A stretch of DNA of 54,147 nt from Crocinitomicaceae bacterium (GCA_021738405.1 JAIPCC010000007.1:1-54147); one strand, 5' to 3'. Positions 8,637 to 17,323 are shown, numbered from the stretch's first letter. The notes: a model not told the origin generated them from the sequence alone. Numbers and translations are program-made.

Positions 8637-9272
8637 TTAGTTTTTAGCTTTTAACAATTCTTTCTCTCCGGCTGTCAAGTCTGTTGGTGCAATAACACCG
8701 ATACTTGCAATCTTGAGTTCGTCTACTAGATCAATAAAGCTTTTACAGAGCGCTTTGTCGTCGGTTTTGATCAAGACTTTAACAGCCTCTCTTTCAACCG
8801 TCAGATCATTGAGCTTCGCATCGTAGATGCTATCTGAAATTTGTTTTTTGTCTAGCTTCTTATCAAGTACAACCTTATTCTTAATAACGTATTCGTTCCA
8901 AGAAGCTAACAATTTTCTTACACTATTTTCTCCTGATCCAAAATTAGCCTCGGTGAGTTCGGTTGGTCCGTTGGCTCCTGGTCGAGATTTTGGATAGAAT
9001 TCACCACGGTAATAGTAAACTTTGTCACCTGCTAAAACGAAAGTAGTAACGTTGTTCGCTTTTGGTGGGACAGGGTCGGTGATTTTTGGTTTGGCGGGGT
9101 AAGCGAGAGGCATTACCTTAGGCTTGCTAAAGGTAGAGGTCAAGACGAAGAACGTGAGCAAAAGGAACGCGAGATCGACCATTGGGGTCATGTCTACGTG
9201 CGTTGATCCTTTCTTTGCTCTTTTCTTGCCTTTGCCGTGGTCGCCACCGCCGCTTTCTGCGATTTGTGCCAT
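8637..9272 (-). CDS. exbD: ExbD-type biopolymer transport protein (second copy)
   Basis: 211 residues: a charged cytoplasmic tail rich in Gly/Lys, one membrane helix (DMTPMVDLAFLLLTFFVLT, residues 27-45) whose Asp in MVDLAF is the conserved proton-carrying residue of ExbD/TolR, and a periplasmic domain ending VDELKIASIGVIAPTDLTAG. It differs from the preceding exbD copy in tail and periplasmic domain, so the two are paralogues and not a recent duplication. It sits eight bases after the first exbD and four before tonB. Confidence 0.92.
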   Translation of the reverse strand: MAQIAESGGGDHGKGKKRAKKGSTHVDMTPMVDLAFLLLTFFVLTSTFSKPKVMPLAYPAKPKITDPVPPKANNVTTFVLAGDKVYYYRGEFYPKSRPGANGPTELTEANFGSGENSVRKLLASWNEYVIKNKVVLDKKLDKKQISDSIYDAKLNDLTVEREAVKVLIKTDDKALCKSFIDLVDELKIASIGVIAPTDLTAGEKELLKAKN

Positions 9273-9280
9273 GTTGTTAG

Positions 9281-9946
9281 TTAATTAACCGGAATTGCTT
9301 CCGCAGAGGTTACAAAATTCAAATTATTCAAATTCAAGTCTCTGAATACATCGATCACAACTTGCGCGTCTTTGTACAAGGTTTTGGAGTCTACACGCAA
9401 AATGAATTTAGGCTTGAACTCTTCCATTTTGGGTTCGCCACCTTTTAGCTTCGCTTCTTCAAAAGCGGTGCGGCCGGTATTGCCAGCAGCGGTTGCTGCA
9501 AATGAAAGCCAATCTAAGAGCTCATTTTTGGTAGAATCTGAAGGAATCCCTTGTGTAGGAAAACTTGCACGTTTTGCGGCTTCGGTGTTCATGTATGCAG
9601 GAAGTTCTTGCATGGTACAACCAAAGGTTGACATAAAAGAAAACTCTTCTATTTTCTCCTCACTAAGACCAATCTTATATTTTTGGAGCATGTTGTTGAG
9701 CATTTCTTTACGGGCTTCGGCATCTGAAAGGTTAAAGAACACGCGACCGTCTTTATCTAGGGTCACCATTAGGATGTTTTCAGGGATGATTTTATCGCTG
9801 ATACTAGATGGTGTTTCTACGGTTACGGGTTCGGCATTTCGGAAAGAAGCCGTCAACATAAAGAAGGTTACAAGCAAGAACGCCAAGTCCACCATAGGCG
9901 TCATGTCTATGGAAGGAGTGCCTTTGGGCATTTTGATTTTTGGCAT
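9281..9946 (-). CDS. exbD: ExbD-type biopolymer transport protein (first copy)
   Basis: 221 residues with a short basic N-terminus, the single membrane helix DMTPMVDLAFLLVTFFMLTA (residues 14-33) with the conserved Asp, and a periplasmic domain ending DVFRDLNLNNLNFVTSAEA. Two ExbD paralogues after one ExbB is the standard Bacteroidota arrangement. Thirty bases separate it from exbB. Confidence 0.92.
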   Translation of the reverse strand: MPKIKMPKGTPSIDMTPMVDLAFLLVTFFMLTASFRNAEPVTVETPSSISDKIIPENILMVTLDKDGRVFFNLSDAEARKEMLNNMLQKYKIGLSEEKIEEFSFMSTFGCTMQELPAYMNTEAAKRASFPTQGIPSDSTKNELLDWLSFAATAAGNTGRTAFEEAKLKGGEPKMEEFKPKFILRVDSKTLYKDAQVVIDVFRDLNLNNLNFVTSAEAIPVN

Positions 9947-9976
9947 TGCTTGAGTATTTACTTAATGATGAGTCAA

Positions 9977-10780
9977 TTAGTTGTTGGCTGCAAAATCTTG
10001 AACGATCGTGAAGCTCGCTTCGTCGATACCATAGGTCATGGCGTCGATTTTAGTTGAGAAGAAGCTAAATGCGATGATCGCGATTGTAGAACCGGCAATA
10101 CCAAATGCGGTGTTGATAAGGGCCTCAGAGATACCTGTAGAAAGTTCTGCAGTATCAGGAGCACCTTGTGACATCGCGGCAAATGAACGGATCATACCGA
10201 GTACCGTACCGATCAAACCAATAAGGGTTGAGATAGAAGCGGTAGTAGAAAGTACAGGCAAGTTTTTAGAAAGCATTGGCAATTCCAAAGAAGTTGCTTC
10301 TTCTAATTCTTTTTTCAAAGCCTCTAATTTTTGTTCTTTATCCATGTGTGCGTCTTTCACCATCATTTGGTATTTAACCAAACCAGCGCGAACGACATTA
10401 GCCAATGAACCGCGTTGTGCGTCACAAGCTTCGATAGCACCATTGAAATCTTTAGCAGCCATCAATTCTTTGACTTTTTCGATGAATTGGTTGGCTTTAC
10501 CTTTGCCATTAGCAAGTAATAAAGTCACCAAACGCTCAATCGTGAAAATTAATACGATAAGGTTGATAGCAACCAAACCTGGTACGATGAAACCACCTTT
10601 GTAGATAACCCCTAATAGGTTTCCTTCTACTGGTTCTGCTTCTGGGTTTCTGTCCACAAAGTTTCCTGGGTCACCAAAAATGTATTTGTAAATCAAGATA
10701 CCTGCAATAAGTGCAAGTGCAATAGCCAAGAATGCAATGATTGCTGAAAATCCCCCGGCGGTTTTTTGTTTTTTGTCCAT
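9977..10780 (-). CDS. exbB: ExbB/TolQ/MotA-family proton channel
   Basis: First gene of the Ton operon, 267 residues from MDKKQKTAGGFSAI. A leading membrane helix (ALALIAGILIYKYIF), a second (FIVPGLVAINLIVLIFTIERLVT split over about residues 60-85), and the pair of C-terminal helices carrying TASISTLIGLIGTVLGMI and GISEALINTAFGIAGSTIAI are the family core that surrounds ExbD. An in-frame ATG 42 bases further upstream would start inside the predicted 5' leader, so the inner ATG is preferred. A well-matched promoter lies upstream. Confidence 0.93.
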   Translation of the reverse strand: MDKKQKTAGGFSAIIAFLAIALALIAGILIYKYIFGDPGNFVDRNPEAEPVEGNLLGVIYKGGFIVPGLVAINLIVLIFTIERLVTLLLANGKGKANQFIEKVKELMAAKDFNGAIEACDAQRGSLANVVRAGLVKYQMMVKDAHMDKEQKLEALKKELEEATSLELPMLSKNLPVLSTTASISTLIGLIGTVLGMIRSFAAMSQGAPDTAELSTGISEALINTAFGIAGSTIAIIAFSFFSTKIDAMTYGIDEASFTIVQDFAANN

Positions 10781-10819
10781 AATGATCGTTTTTAATTTTT
10801 CATTTTTACAATTGAACGC

Positions 10820-10852
10820 CAAATATAAAAAAACTTTAGCCCCTTTTCAAAA
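10820..10852 (-). promoter_or_regulatory. Bacteroidota-type promoter of the exbB-tonB operon
   Basis: On the minus strand TTTTG (10852-10848), a 20-base spacer and TATATTTG (10827-10820) match the TTTG-N19-21-TAnnTTTG consensus exactly. The predicted start lies about 35 bases before the exbB ATG. Confidence 0.75.
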
Positions 10853-11150
10853 CGAAAGCTCAATGTTTCTGCAAGCCTAACGTAGATTTATTGTTTTTCT
10901 AACACAAAGTCGGACAATTTGAGGGAATTAAGTCTTAAGCTGCAGATTTACCCGCTTGAAAGTTAATATAGATTTAACATACTTATTTGAGTGTTTCAGT
11001 GGACGCAATCGTGACTTGCGAAAAACAAAACTGTGTGCAGTGGTAGTTGCGAATTTCAATAACAGATAATTGTTTTCAAGCCATAGATTTGCTACGAAGG
11101 TGAGTTGCAATTGTGTTTGTAATCAAAAAAAATGTATCTTTTGCTTTGCT
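10853..11150. other. Intergenic region between the divergent Ton and ketosynthase operons
   Basis: About 300 bases without a convincing gene. It must hold the promoter of the plus-strand ketosynthase operon. The only candidate seen is a weak one: TTG at 11111-11113, 21 bases, then TATCTTTTG at 11135-11143, one base off the -7 consensus and only seven bases before the ATG at 11151. Two TTAA words 11 bases apart (10963 and 10974) are noted but are too few to call an operator. Confidence 0.4.
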
Positions 11151-11636
11151 ATGAGATTTTATTTAGTTGACAGAATCGTAGAAATTATTCCTGGGCAAAA
11201 GGCGTCAGGGATCAAATGTTGGACTTTATCAGAAGATTATTTCGCCGAACATTTCCCGGGTTTTCCTATCGTGCCAGGAGTGCTACAAATCGAAACAATG
11301 GCTCAACTCATGGGCATCCTTATTGAGCACTCACACGCCGAGGCCTTTCCGGGAGAAGGGCGTTGTTATCCGATTTTGAGCATCGTTCAAAAAGCGAAAT
11401 TCCGCGACGTGATCATTCCAGGCGATCAAAGTCATATTGAAGTGGTCCTGACTTCGCTCGACACCATGCGTGCAACAGGCAGTGCCAAATTGCTTGTGGA
11501 AGGAAAGGTGCGTGCCGAAGCCGACTTGAGCTTTACCATTTTAGAAGCGAAACAAGCGAGCAACAACCCGTTTATTAGCCAGCGCGACGAATATTATTTG
11601 TCTTTAAATGTAAAGGATATGCTTAAAAAGCGCTAA
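11151..11636 (+). CDS. 3-hydroxyacyl-ACP dehydratase, FabZ-like hotdog protein
   Basis: First gene of the thirteen-gene ketosynthase locus. The 161-residue protein has the FabZ active-site signature HFPGFPIVPGVLQIETMAQ with the catalytic pair His34 and Glu48, so it should dehydrate 3-hydroxyacyl-ACP to trans-2-enoyl-ACP. An in-frame ATG lies 81 bases upstream, but the encoded extension is Cys/Lys-rich and unlike the family, whereas MRFYLVDRIVEI is the usual FabZ opening. Its stop overlaps the next start by one base (TAATG). Since it sits with KS, KR and ACP genes, it is probably specialised to this pathway and not the housekeeping FabZ. Confidence 0.88.
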   Translation: MRFYLVDRIVEIIPGQKASGIKCWTLSEDYFAEHFPGFPIVPGVLQIETMAQLMGILIEHSHAEAFPGEGRCYPILSIVQKAKFRDVIIPGDQSHIEVVLTSLDTMRATGSAKLLVEGKVRAEADLSFTILEAKQASNNPFISQRDEYYLSLNVKDMLKKR

Positions 11637-12664
11637 TGCTCGCAAGAATCACAGCTATCGGATTTTGGGAAAGCACACTGTTTTCTGTTGACGGAAGCAT
11701 CGGGCCGCGCGCTGAACTTTTACCCAATTTGGCAAAAACTCAGCGGCAACTTCCGAATCTAGATGCCGCATTTAGACAGTTGGGGCTCGATCCAACGCAT
11801 CCAAATTACCCCAAGCCCAGCGATCTTAAAATTTTGAGAAATGATACCATCGCTGCGCTCATTTTGAGCCAGCAAATGCGGGCTTTTCATCAATGGGACG
11901 CTGCTTTTTTAGAGCAGGGGGCGCTACTTGTGGCCAATAGCAATTTTATCGACGACGACGTACTCGATTTTGAAGCAATTGCAGCTGCGGTCAATCAGTT
12001 GCAAAATGCCCAAGACCCTGCAACAGAAAATAAATTATTTGGTTCTACCATTTCACCGCTTCTTCCACTTCGCACCTTAACCAATGGCGCCCAAAGTTTT
12101 ATTGCCCAGTATTTGGGCTTTCACGGGACCGCCACCACCTATGGAAGCACCGGAATTGCCAGCGCACAAGCCTTGCGCGATGCATGTAATTTATTGCAAA
12201 TTGGCGCAAGCCCAGCGGTGTTGGTTGGCGGCTGCCATTACGCCAATTTGTTTTCTTTTCTCAATAATTGCTTGCTCTTGTCGGACACAAAAGGATATGC
12301 CGAAGCGAGCGCTGCAAGTTTTTTAATGTTGACGCCTTATGATCCAGGTCAGACGGGCCCAAATCATTTACATATTACTCAATTTTATTGCGAGCTTGCA
12401 GCGCTTGAAGGAGAACACGTAGATTGGTTGTTCTATGGTGGCGCATTTACACCACAGCAAGACGCCGAGCTGCAAGCGCGTTGCAAACATTTGTGCTATC
12501 GCGAAGCCTTTAGTTGGTTTGCACACACTGGCAACCTAGGAGCAGCCGAACTCGGAATGCTCTTGGCTGCATCAGCAAACTGGCTGCAAATTGGCCAAAC
12601 GGCAGTCATTGTTTTGCAGGACGCATATGGTGTTGTTGAACTGTTTAAAGTCCAAAAGGCATGA
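11636..12664 (+). CDS. Ketosynthase-like protein lacking the active-site cysteine (chain-length-factor type)
   Basis: 342 residues with a thiolase/ketosynthase fold: the nucleophile-elbow region reads YGSTGIASAQAL at residues 169-180, where catalytic KS enzymes have ACSSSMQA; Gly173 stands where the cysteine should be. The GASPAVLVGGCHYAN segment matches the KS strand that follows. Loss of the nucleophile and pairing with a complete KS (next gene, four-base overlap) fit a KS-beta or chain-length-factor subunit of a heterodimer, as in aryl polyene and aromatic polyketide systems. The N-terminal part is divergent, so the assignment rests on fold motifs and context. Confidence 0.75.
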   Translation: MLARITAIGFWESTLFSVDGSIGPRAELLPNLAKTQRQLPNLDAAFRQLGLDPTHPNYPKPSDLKILRNDTIAALILSQQMRAFHQWDAAFLEQGALLVANSNFIDDDVLDFEAIAAAVNQLQNAQDPATENKLFGSTISPLLPLRTLTNGAQSFIAQYLGFHGTATTYGSTGIASAQALRDACNLLQIGASPAVLVGGCHYANLFSFLNNCLLLSDTKGYAEASAASFLMLTPYDPGQTGPNHLHITQFYCELAALEGEHVDWLFYGGAFTPQQDAELQARCKHLCYREAFSWFAHTGNLGAAELGMLLAASANWLQIGQTAVIVLQDAYGVVELFKVQKA

Positions 12665-13929
12665 GCAGGGCAAAAGTATACATACTCGACACCCATACCT
12701 TGAGTCCGCTAGGACTGGGCACCGAAGCGCTGTTGGCATCTTTGCAAAACCAGCACCAAGCTACGGCTCCAATTAGCCAGTTCGATGCGGCAGGTTTGAG
12801 CCAAACCCATGCTTGCGAAGTGGCCCAGGCTCATTTAGCGCAGCTTCAAGAACTTTCAGAGGCCTGGCAAGTTGTGGCGGCCAACGATCGAAAATTTGCG
12901 CTTTGGGCCAGTGTTTTAGAAAGCAAGCGCACTGCATTACAAGCTTTATTTGGCAAAACTTCAAAAGCGAGAACAGCGCTTTTTCTTGGCTTGGGCGCCA
13001 ATGCTTTTCCGGTTCAGCGCATTGCCATGTCTGTTGCAGACTATTCCGCATTTGGGCTGAACGAAGCCATTGCCCAACTTAATTTCTACAATGGCAAAAA
13101 AGCCAATTCCATTTTCAATCATGCCGATTTATATGGCGCCTATTTTGCACAAGAAATTGCGCCCTTCGGTTTTTGCCGCAACTTAATGACCGCTTGCTCG
13201 AGCAGCATGCAGGCCATCGCTTTTGGCGCCGCTCACATCATGGCGGGGCAAGCCGATTTAGTGTTGGCTGGGGGCACGGACTCGATCATCAATCAGTTTG
13301 CCTATATTTCTTTTGGTAAGTTGGGTGTTTTGAGCCCCGACCAATGCAAGCCTTTTGATACGGGGCGCAATGGCACTATTGCAGGTGAATGCGCGGGATA
13401 TACGCTCTTGGCCTCTGAAAAATTTGTCCGCGAAAACTGTTTGCAACCCCGAGCTGCTTTAATTGGTTTTGGCAACAGCATGGATGCGTACAAAATCACT
13501 GCTCCCGACCCAAGTGGGGCAGGAGTAGAGCGCGCATTGCGCAGTGCGTTGGAAATGGCGCAATTGCCGCTAGATGCTTTAGATTACATCAATGCCCACG
13601 GCACAGGCACGCGATCCAACGACGAAGCAGAGCTGCGGGCCATTGAGCGCGTTGTTGGCGCTGCGGCACCCCACATTGCTGTAAGTTCAACCAAAGACCG
13701 TCACGGACATGCCATTGCCGCCGCAGGAATTCAAGAGTTTCACGTGCTCACGACCTGCATGGCCAATGACCTCATTCCAGCTAATCTCAGTTGCAGCCAG
13801 CCCATTCAAAGCTCACTTGCATTGCCTTTTGAAAGCAATCAGACCAAGCAAATCAGGTATGCGCTCACCAATAATTTTGCATTTGGCGGTGTCAATTGCA
13901 GTTTAGCACTAGAAAACTTAGCCCTATGA
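12661..13929 (+). CDS. Beta-ketoacyl-ACP synthase (catalytic KS)
   Basis: 422 residues with the full ketosynthase triad: Cys179 in TACSSSMQA, His313 in NAHGTGTRSNDEAE, and Lys345/His350 in STKDRHGHAIAAAG. It should perform decarboxylative condensation of malonyl-ACP onto the growing chain, probably as a dimer with the cysteine-less partner encoded just upstream. The final helices (NNFAFGGVNCSLAL) are the normal FabF-type end. Overlaps of four bases (ATGA) at both ends imply translational coupling with its neighbours. Confidence 0.93.
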   Translation: MSRAKVYILDTHTLSPLGLGTEALLASLQNQHQATAPISQFDAAGLSQTHACEVAQAHLAQLQELSEAWQVVAANDRKFALWASVLESKRTALQALFGKTSKARTALFLGLGANAFPVQRIAMSVADYSAFGLNEAIAQLNFYNGKKANSIFNHADLYGAYFAQEIAPFGFCRNLMTACSSSMQAIAFGAAHIMAGQADLVLAGGTDSIINQFAYISFGKLGVLSPDQCKPFDTGRNGTIAGECAGYTLLASEKFVRENCLQPRAALIGFGNSMDAYKITAPDPSGAGVERALRSALEMAQLPLDALDYINAHGTGTRSNDEAELRAIERVVGAAAPHIAVSSTKDRHGHAIAAAGIQEFHVLTTCMANDLIPANLSCSQPIQSSLALPFESNQTKQIRYALTNNFAFGGVNCSLALENLAL

Positions 13930-14681
13930 ATCTCGATTTAAAAGATAAAGTAGTTTGCATCACGGGCGCTTCAGGCGGCATCGGTTTGGCACTTGTGCGC
14001 GCTTTTTTGGAAGAGGGCGCCATCGTCTGTGCGATGTATCACCGCAATTTATCGGCTCTTGATGCGCTGCGCAGCGAGCTCTCGACGGCGCAGCAAAGTC
14101 AATTAAATCCTTACCGGCTCGACCTTCAAGACAACGATAGCCACAAAACCGCCATTGCCGCTATCTGCAGCGCACATCAGCGCATCGATATTCTAGTGAA
14201 TTGCGCGGGTTCAGCATTGGAAAAGCCATTTTTGCTCTTAACGCCCGAAGAAATTGCCCAGCAGGTCACGACGAATTTCAGCCAACAGGCGCTATTTACG
14301 CAACAAGTTGCCAAGATCATGCTCGCACAACGCAAAGGCAGTATTGTCAATGTATCGAGTTTGCTTGCCAAGCGCTTGGGCAGAGGGGTAGCGGTTTATG
14401 CTGCAGCAAAAGCGGCAATCGACCGATTTACGCAAACACTCGCTTTAGAGGTGGGCAAGAAAGGCATTCGGGTCAATAGCGTGAATCCTGGCCTGATCGC
14501 CACCAAAATGAGTAAAAATATTCTAGCCAATATGCCTCCAGACCTCATGAACATGAGCCCTATCTCCAGACCGGGCAGGCCAGAAGAAATAGCCAATGCA
14601 GTTTTGTTTTTGGCTTCAGACCGCGCGGCAAGTTACATCACGGGCGTTTGTTTATCTGTTGATGGCGGCCTTAGTATTTAA
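13926..14681 (+). CDS. 3-oxoacyl-ACP reductase, FabG-like SDR
   Basis: 251 residues of the classical short-chain dehydrogenase family: TGASGGIG nucleotide-binding motif near residue 17, NCAGS, catalytic Ser in NVSSLL, and Tyr158/Lys162 in YAAAK. It ends in SVDGGLSI, the usual FabG-like C-terminus. It should reduce the 3-ketoacyl-ACP made by the upstream KS using NAD(P)H. The start MNLDLKDKVVCITG gives a four-base overlap with the KS gene; an earlier in-frame ATG would overlap it by 34 bases and adds no conserved residues. Confidence 0.92.
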   Translation: MNLDLKDKVVCITGASGGIGLALVRAFLEEGAIVCAMYHRNLSALDALRSELSTAQQSQLNPYRLDLQDNDSHKTAIAAICSAHQRIDILVNCAGSALEKPFLLLTPEEIAQQVTTNFSQQALFTQQVAKIMLAQRKGSIVNVSSLLAKRLGRGVAVYAAAKAAIDRFTQTLALEVGKKGIRVNSVNPGLIATKMSKNILANMPPDLMNMSPISRPGRPEEIANAVLFLASDRAASYITGVCLSVDGGLSI

Positions 14682-14702
14682 TTTCAAATTTATAGATCAA
14701 AC

Positions 14703-15098
14703 ATGACACAAAACGAAGAAATCATCGAACAAATCAAGCGCATTATTCAGCAATCTTGTGGAATTGACCCTGAGGTCATGCAGGCTCATTCGACCATTTT
14801 TGATGAATTGAGCATTGATTCAATTGATATGGTAGATATCTTGTTTCAGCTCGAAAGACATTACGACATCGAACTTAAAATCTCAGAAATTGAGCAGCAA
14901 TCTAAGCTAGAAATGGGTGATGAGCCATTTGAAGTCAATCAGGTGATCACGGCCAAAGGACTAGACGTATTGCGCCGCCGTATGCCCGAAATTGACCCAG
15001 AGAAACTCACTGAAGGCCTCACGATGTTTGAAGTCATTAAATTGATCAATATTCAAAGTTTGGCGAATATGGTAGCGCATCAGCTTGCTAAAAAATAA
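14703..15098 (+). CDS. Acyl carrier protein, long form
   Basis: 131 residues, longer than the usual 75-80. The phosphopantetheine site is Ser40 in LSIDSIDMVDI, followed by the ACP helix LFQLERHYDIELKISE. Between this and the last helix an insertion of about 40 residues (GDEPFEVNQVITAKGLDVLRR and onward) is followed by GLTMFEVIKLINIQSL, which resembles the C-terminal end of ACPs. It is presumably the dedicated carrier for this locus. It follows the reductase by 21 bases, the largest gap in the operon. No phosphopantetheinyl transferase gene is present nearby. Confidence 0.88.
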   Translation: MTQNEEIIEQIKRIIQQSCGIDPEVMQAHSTIFDELSIDSIDMVDILFQLERHYDIELKISEIEQQSKLEMGDEPFEVNQVITAKGLDVLRRRMPEIDPEKLTEGLTMFEVIKLINIQSLANMVAHQLAKK

Positions 15099-15102
15099 TT
15101 AG

Positions 15103-16242
15103 ATGCAAGGAGTCATTTATCGCAGCGCGGCGCAAGATCAGCTTTACGGCTTTGGCGATCCTATTTTGGAGGTCCCGATCCTGAACGAAAGTTTAGGACA
15201 GTATCAAGCGCGTATATGTGCGGCTTGTGGTTTTACAATAGTAGATGTTTCGTCTGTGGCAGACTTGCCTTCATCCGATTTTCCGCTATGGTATTTTGAT
15301 GCAAAAATGCTCTTCACGCTAGACTTTTTGAAGGCAGCAATCCAAGAAGCCAACACCCAGGCACATTCTTTTTTACAATTTGGACTCAAAAAATTGCAGT
15401 CTGTTCAGCAACATGCTTTACCGATAGCACAGCAAGACCCTGAGCTCATCTTTCCATTCTACTACAAAGGCAGTGCAGCTGAAGCACAAGCCACACGCAT
15501 TGATTTAGCAGGAAAAGAGTACGAATGGCAGATCCAAATGCCAAGTCAGGTACTGCCAGGTGGCGTTTATAGTTTGAATCAAAATCCGGTCTTTGCCACT
15601 TTGTTGTTGTCGCCGTTTCATTTGCATGGCGCCAATATGGCCTTGAATTTAAACAGAGGACTCCAACTCCAAGCACTGCTCCCTGATTGGCTGCGCAAGC
15701 GCATTTCCAAACCCTTCACCAAACTGACATCAATTGGCTTGAAGGCCATGAACCAAAAAGGCAAGAATTGTCGGATCCATCCGAGTGCTGTGGTGGAAGG
15801 ATGTGTGCTCGGCGACGACGTCACAGTGGGCGCCAATGCGGTATTGCGCATGAGCGTTATTGGAAGCGGGACTTTTATCGGCGATACAGCGGTGGTCAGT
15901 TTTTCTGTACTTGGCCCAAATAATTTCGTCAGCACGGGCAATCATTTGGTGAATAGCCTCACGTATCCATCGGTTTTTACCATCCATGGGCCTTATCAGT
16001 ACAGTGTTTTTGGCCGGAATTCAGCGGTGTTTGCCACCATCAATTCGGACATCCGACTCGATGCCAAAACAATCAAGATTCCAACAGCCATCGGCGTCTG
16101 CGATTCCGGTCAAATTTTACTTGGTGTCGCTTACGGACACCGCGCTAAAATTGGCGGTTCGAATATCATCGCTGCGGGCCGCTTGGTGCCCAATGATTAT
16201 GTCTTGAACCCACCAGATTTCATTACCCTGAATTTCGACTGA
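15103..16242 (+). CDS. Hexapeptide-repeat (left-handed beta-helix) protein of unknown function
   Basis: 379 residues. The first 200 or so are not recognised. From about residue 222 the sequence shows isoleucine/valine-spaced hexapeptide repeats (CRIHPSAVVEGCVLGDDVTV, then GANAVLRMSVIGSGTFIGD), as in GlmU-like transferases and nucleotidyltransferase-associated beta-helices. The last 90 residues include a Gly/Ala-rich segment (GRNSAVFATINSDIRLDAK). No signal peptide. Four bases after the ACP gene and one-base overlap with the next, so it belongs to the pathway. It may transfer or modify an acyl or polar head group, but no catalytic residue can be named. Confidence 0.65.
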   Translation: MQGVIYRSAAQDQLYGFGDPILEVPILNESLGQYQARICAACGFTIVDVSSVADLPSSDFPLWYFDAKMLFTLDFLKAAIQEANTQAHSFLQFGLKKLQSVQQHALPIAQQDPELIFPFYYKGSAAEAQATRIDLAGKEYEWQIQMPSQVLPGGVYSLNQNPVFATLLLSPFHLHGANMALNLNRGLQLQALLPDWLRKRISKPFTKLTSIGLKAMNQKGKNCRIHPSAVVEGCVLGDDVTVGANAVLRMSVIGSGTFIGDTAVVSFSVLGPNNFVSTGNHLVNSLTYPSVFTIHGPYQYSVFGRNSAVFATINSDIRLDAKTIKIPTAIGVCDSGQILLGVAYGHRAKIGGSNIIAAGRLVPNDYVLNPPDFITLNFD

Positions 16243-17318
16243 TGACGCAACCAGCATATATAATTGGTGCTTACGGTTATACAGCACAGTTGGTCGCGGC
16301 AAAAATGGCCGAGTCAAATTTGGAATTTATAGCTGTTGGCCGGGATCAGTCCAATCTTGCGCAAGTGCAGCAGCGCTTTGCCAATTGTGTTGGCCTCATC
16401 GTTGCAGATTGTCAGCATGCTGCAGAGATAGATTTTGTGGCAAAAGGGGCGCTTGTGGTAAACTGCGCCGGGCCGTTTAATCTTTTTGCGCCCGAACTCA
16501 TTAGCCGCTGTGTGGCTGTTGGTGCTCATTATATAGATATCACCGGAGAACAAGAAATTGTGCGCCACAGTTATGAGCACCATGCCGCTCTTGCCCTGCA
16601 AAACGAAGTTTGCGTGGTCCATTCCATGGCTTTTGAGTCGGCCTTGACCGATTTATTAATAAGCAGGGCACTGCTAAAGACCGATCGTAAAGCTCTAACA
16701 GCAGTGAATTCTTACTACAAATTGGGGAGTCAGCAAATGAGCCCAGGTACCAAACTGACCATGAAACTCGCGAATTTTGCGCCCAATTACATCGTGCAAG
16801 ATCAGCGCTTGCAGCCTTTGTTGCAACAAATGGCAGAGGTCCCTCAAGATTTGCCCTTTGACGCTGCTCGAATCGTGCCTTACCCAGAGGTTATCTTTGC
16901 TTTTGAACGCCTCAAACCGCAGCGTGCTGCGTCGCATTTTGTGCTTGAACCAGACAGTAATTTAGCTTTTGCGGGCAACTTTGCCAAGATGGGTACGAAC
17001 AATTCAGCGCAACAAGAAGCAATCGTGCAGCGCTTCAAAAACGTGCAACATGTGGGCCCTGACGCTGCTGCAAGATCAGCACAAGATTTTGAACTTTATG
17101 TGTCTTTGCTTTGCGCAGATAAAAATTATGTCGAGGCCATTCGAGGTCATAATATGTATGAAATAACCGCCGCTCTGGTCGTTTTGGCCGTACAGCACTT
17201 CGCTGCGCAGCCAACACACTTTGGGGTGCTGAGTCCGGGTCAATTTCTAGGTCAAAAAGGCTTAGATTGGCTCTCCAACAACCCCTATTTTCAGTTCATT
17301 AGTCTTAAATCCAATTGA
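16242..17318 (+). CDS. Saccharopine-dehydrogenase-like protein, candidate trans-acting enoyl reductase
   Basis: 358 residues. The N-terminus (YIIGAYGYTAQLVAAKMAE) is a Rossmann nucleotide-binding fold of the saccharopine dehydrogenase NADP-binding type, followed by NCAGPFNLFAPELISRCVAV and HYIDITGEQE, a pattern shared with the mycobacterial trans-acting enoyl reductases that work with polyketide synthases. Its place between ACP, KS, KR and DH genes makes enoyl reduction the most sensible role, but substrate and activity are inferred. Overlaps the hexapeptide-repeat gene by one base (TGATG). Confidence 0.72.
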   Translation: MTQPAYIIGAYGYTAQLVAAKMAESNLEFIAVGRDQSNLAQVQQRFANCVGLIVADCQHAAEIDFVAKGALVVNCAGPFNLFAPELISRCVAVGAHYIDITGEQEIVRHSYEHHAALALQNEVCVVHSMAFESALTDLLISRALLKTDRKALTAVNSYYKLGSQQMSPGTKLTMKLANFAPNYIVQDQRLQPLLQQMAEVPQDLPFDAARIVPYPEVIFAFERLKPQRAASHFVLEPDSNLAFAGNFAKMGTNNSAQQEAIVQRFKNVQHVGPDAAARSAQDFELYVSLLCADKNYVEAIRGHNMYEITAALVVLAVQHFAAQPTHFGVLSPGQFLGQKGLDWLSNNPYFQFISLKSN

Positions 17319-17323
17319 TCGAG

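Noticed and set aside
9372-10604. Plus-strand open frames of 188-193 codons over exbD and exbB
   Set aside because: They lie opposite well-recognised exbD and exbB genes, have no start context and contain no recognisable domain.
10963-10978. Two TTAA words 11 bases apart upstream of the ketosynthase operon, as a third Pho box
   Set aside because: Only two repeats in AT-rich sequence, no third at the expected spacing, so chance is likely.
10928-11110. 60-codon minus-strand frame in the exbB-dehydratase intergenic region
   Set aside because: No signal, no recognisable pattern, AT-rich sequence, and it would occupy the region needed for promoters.
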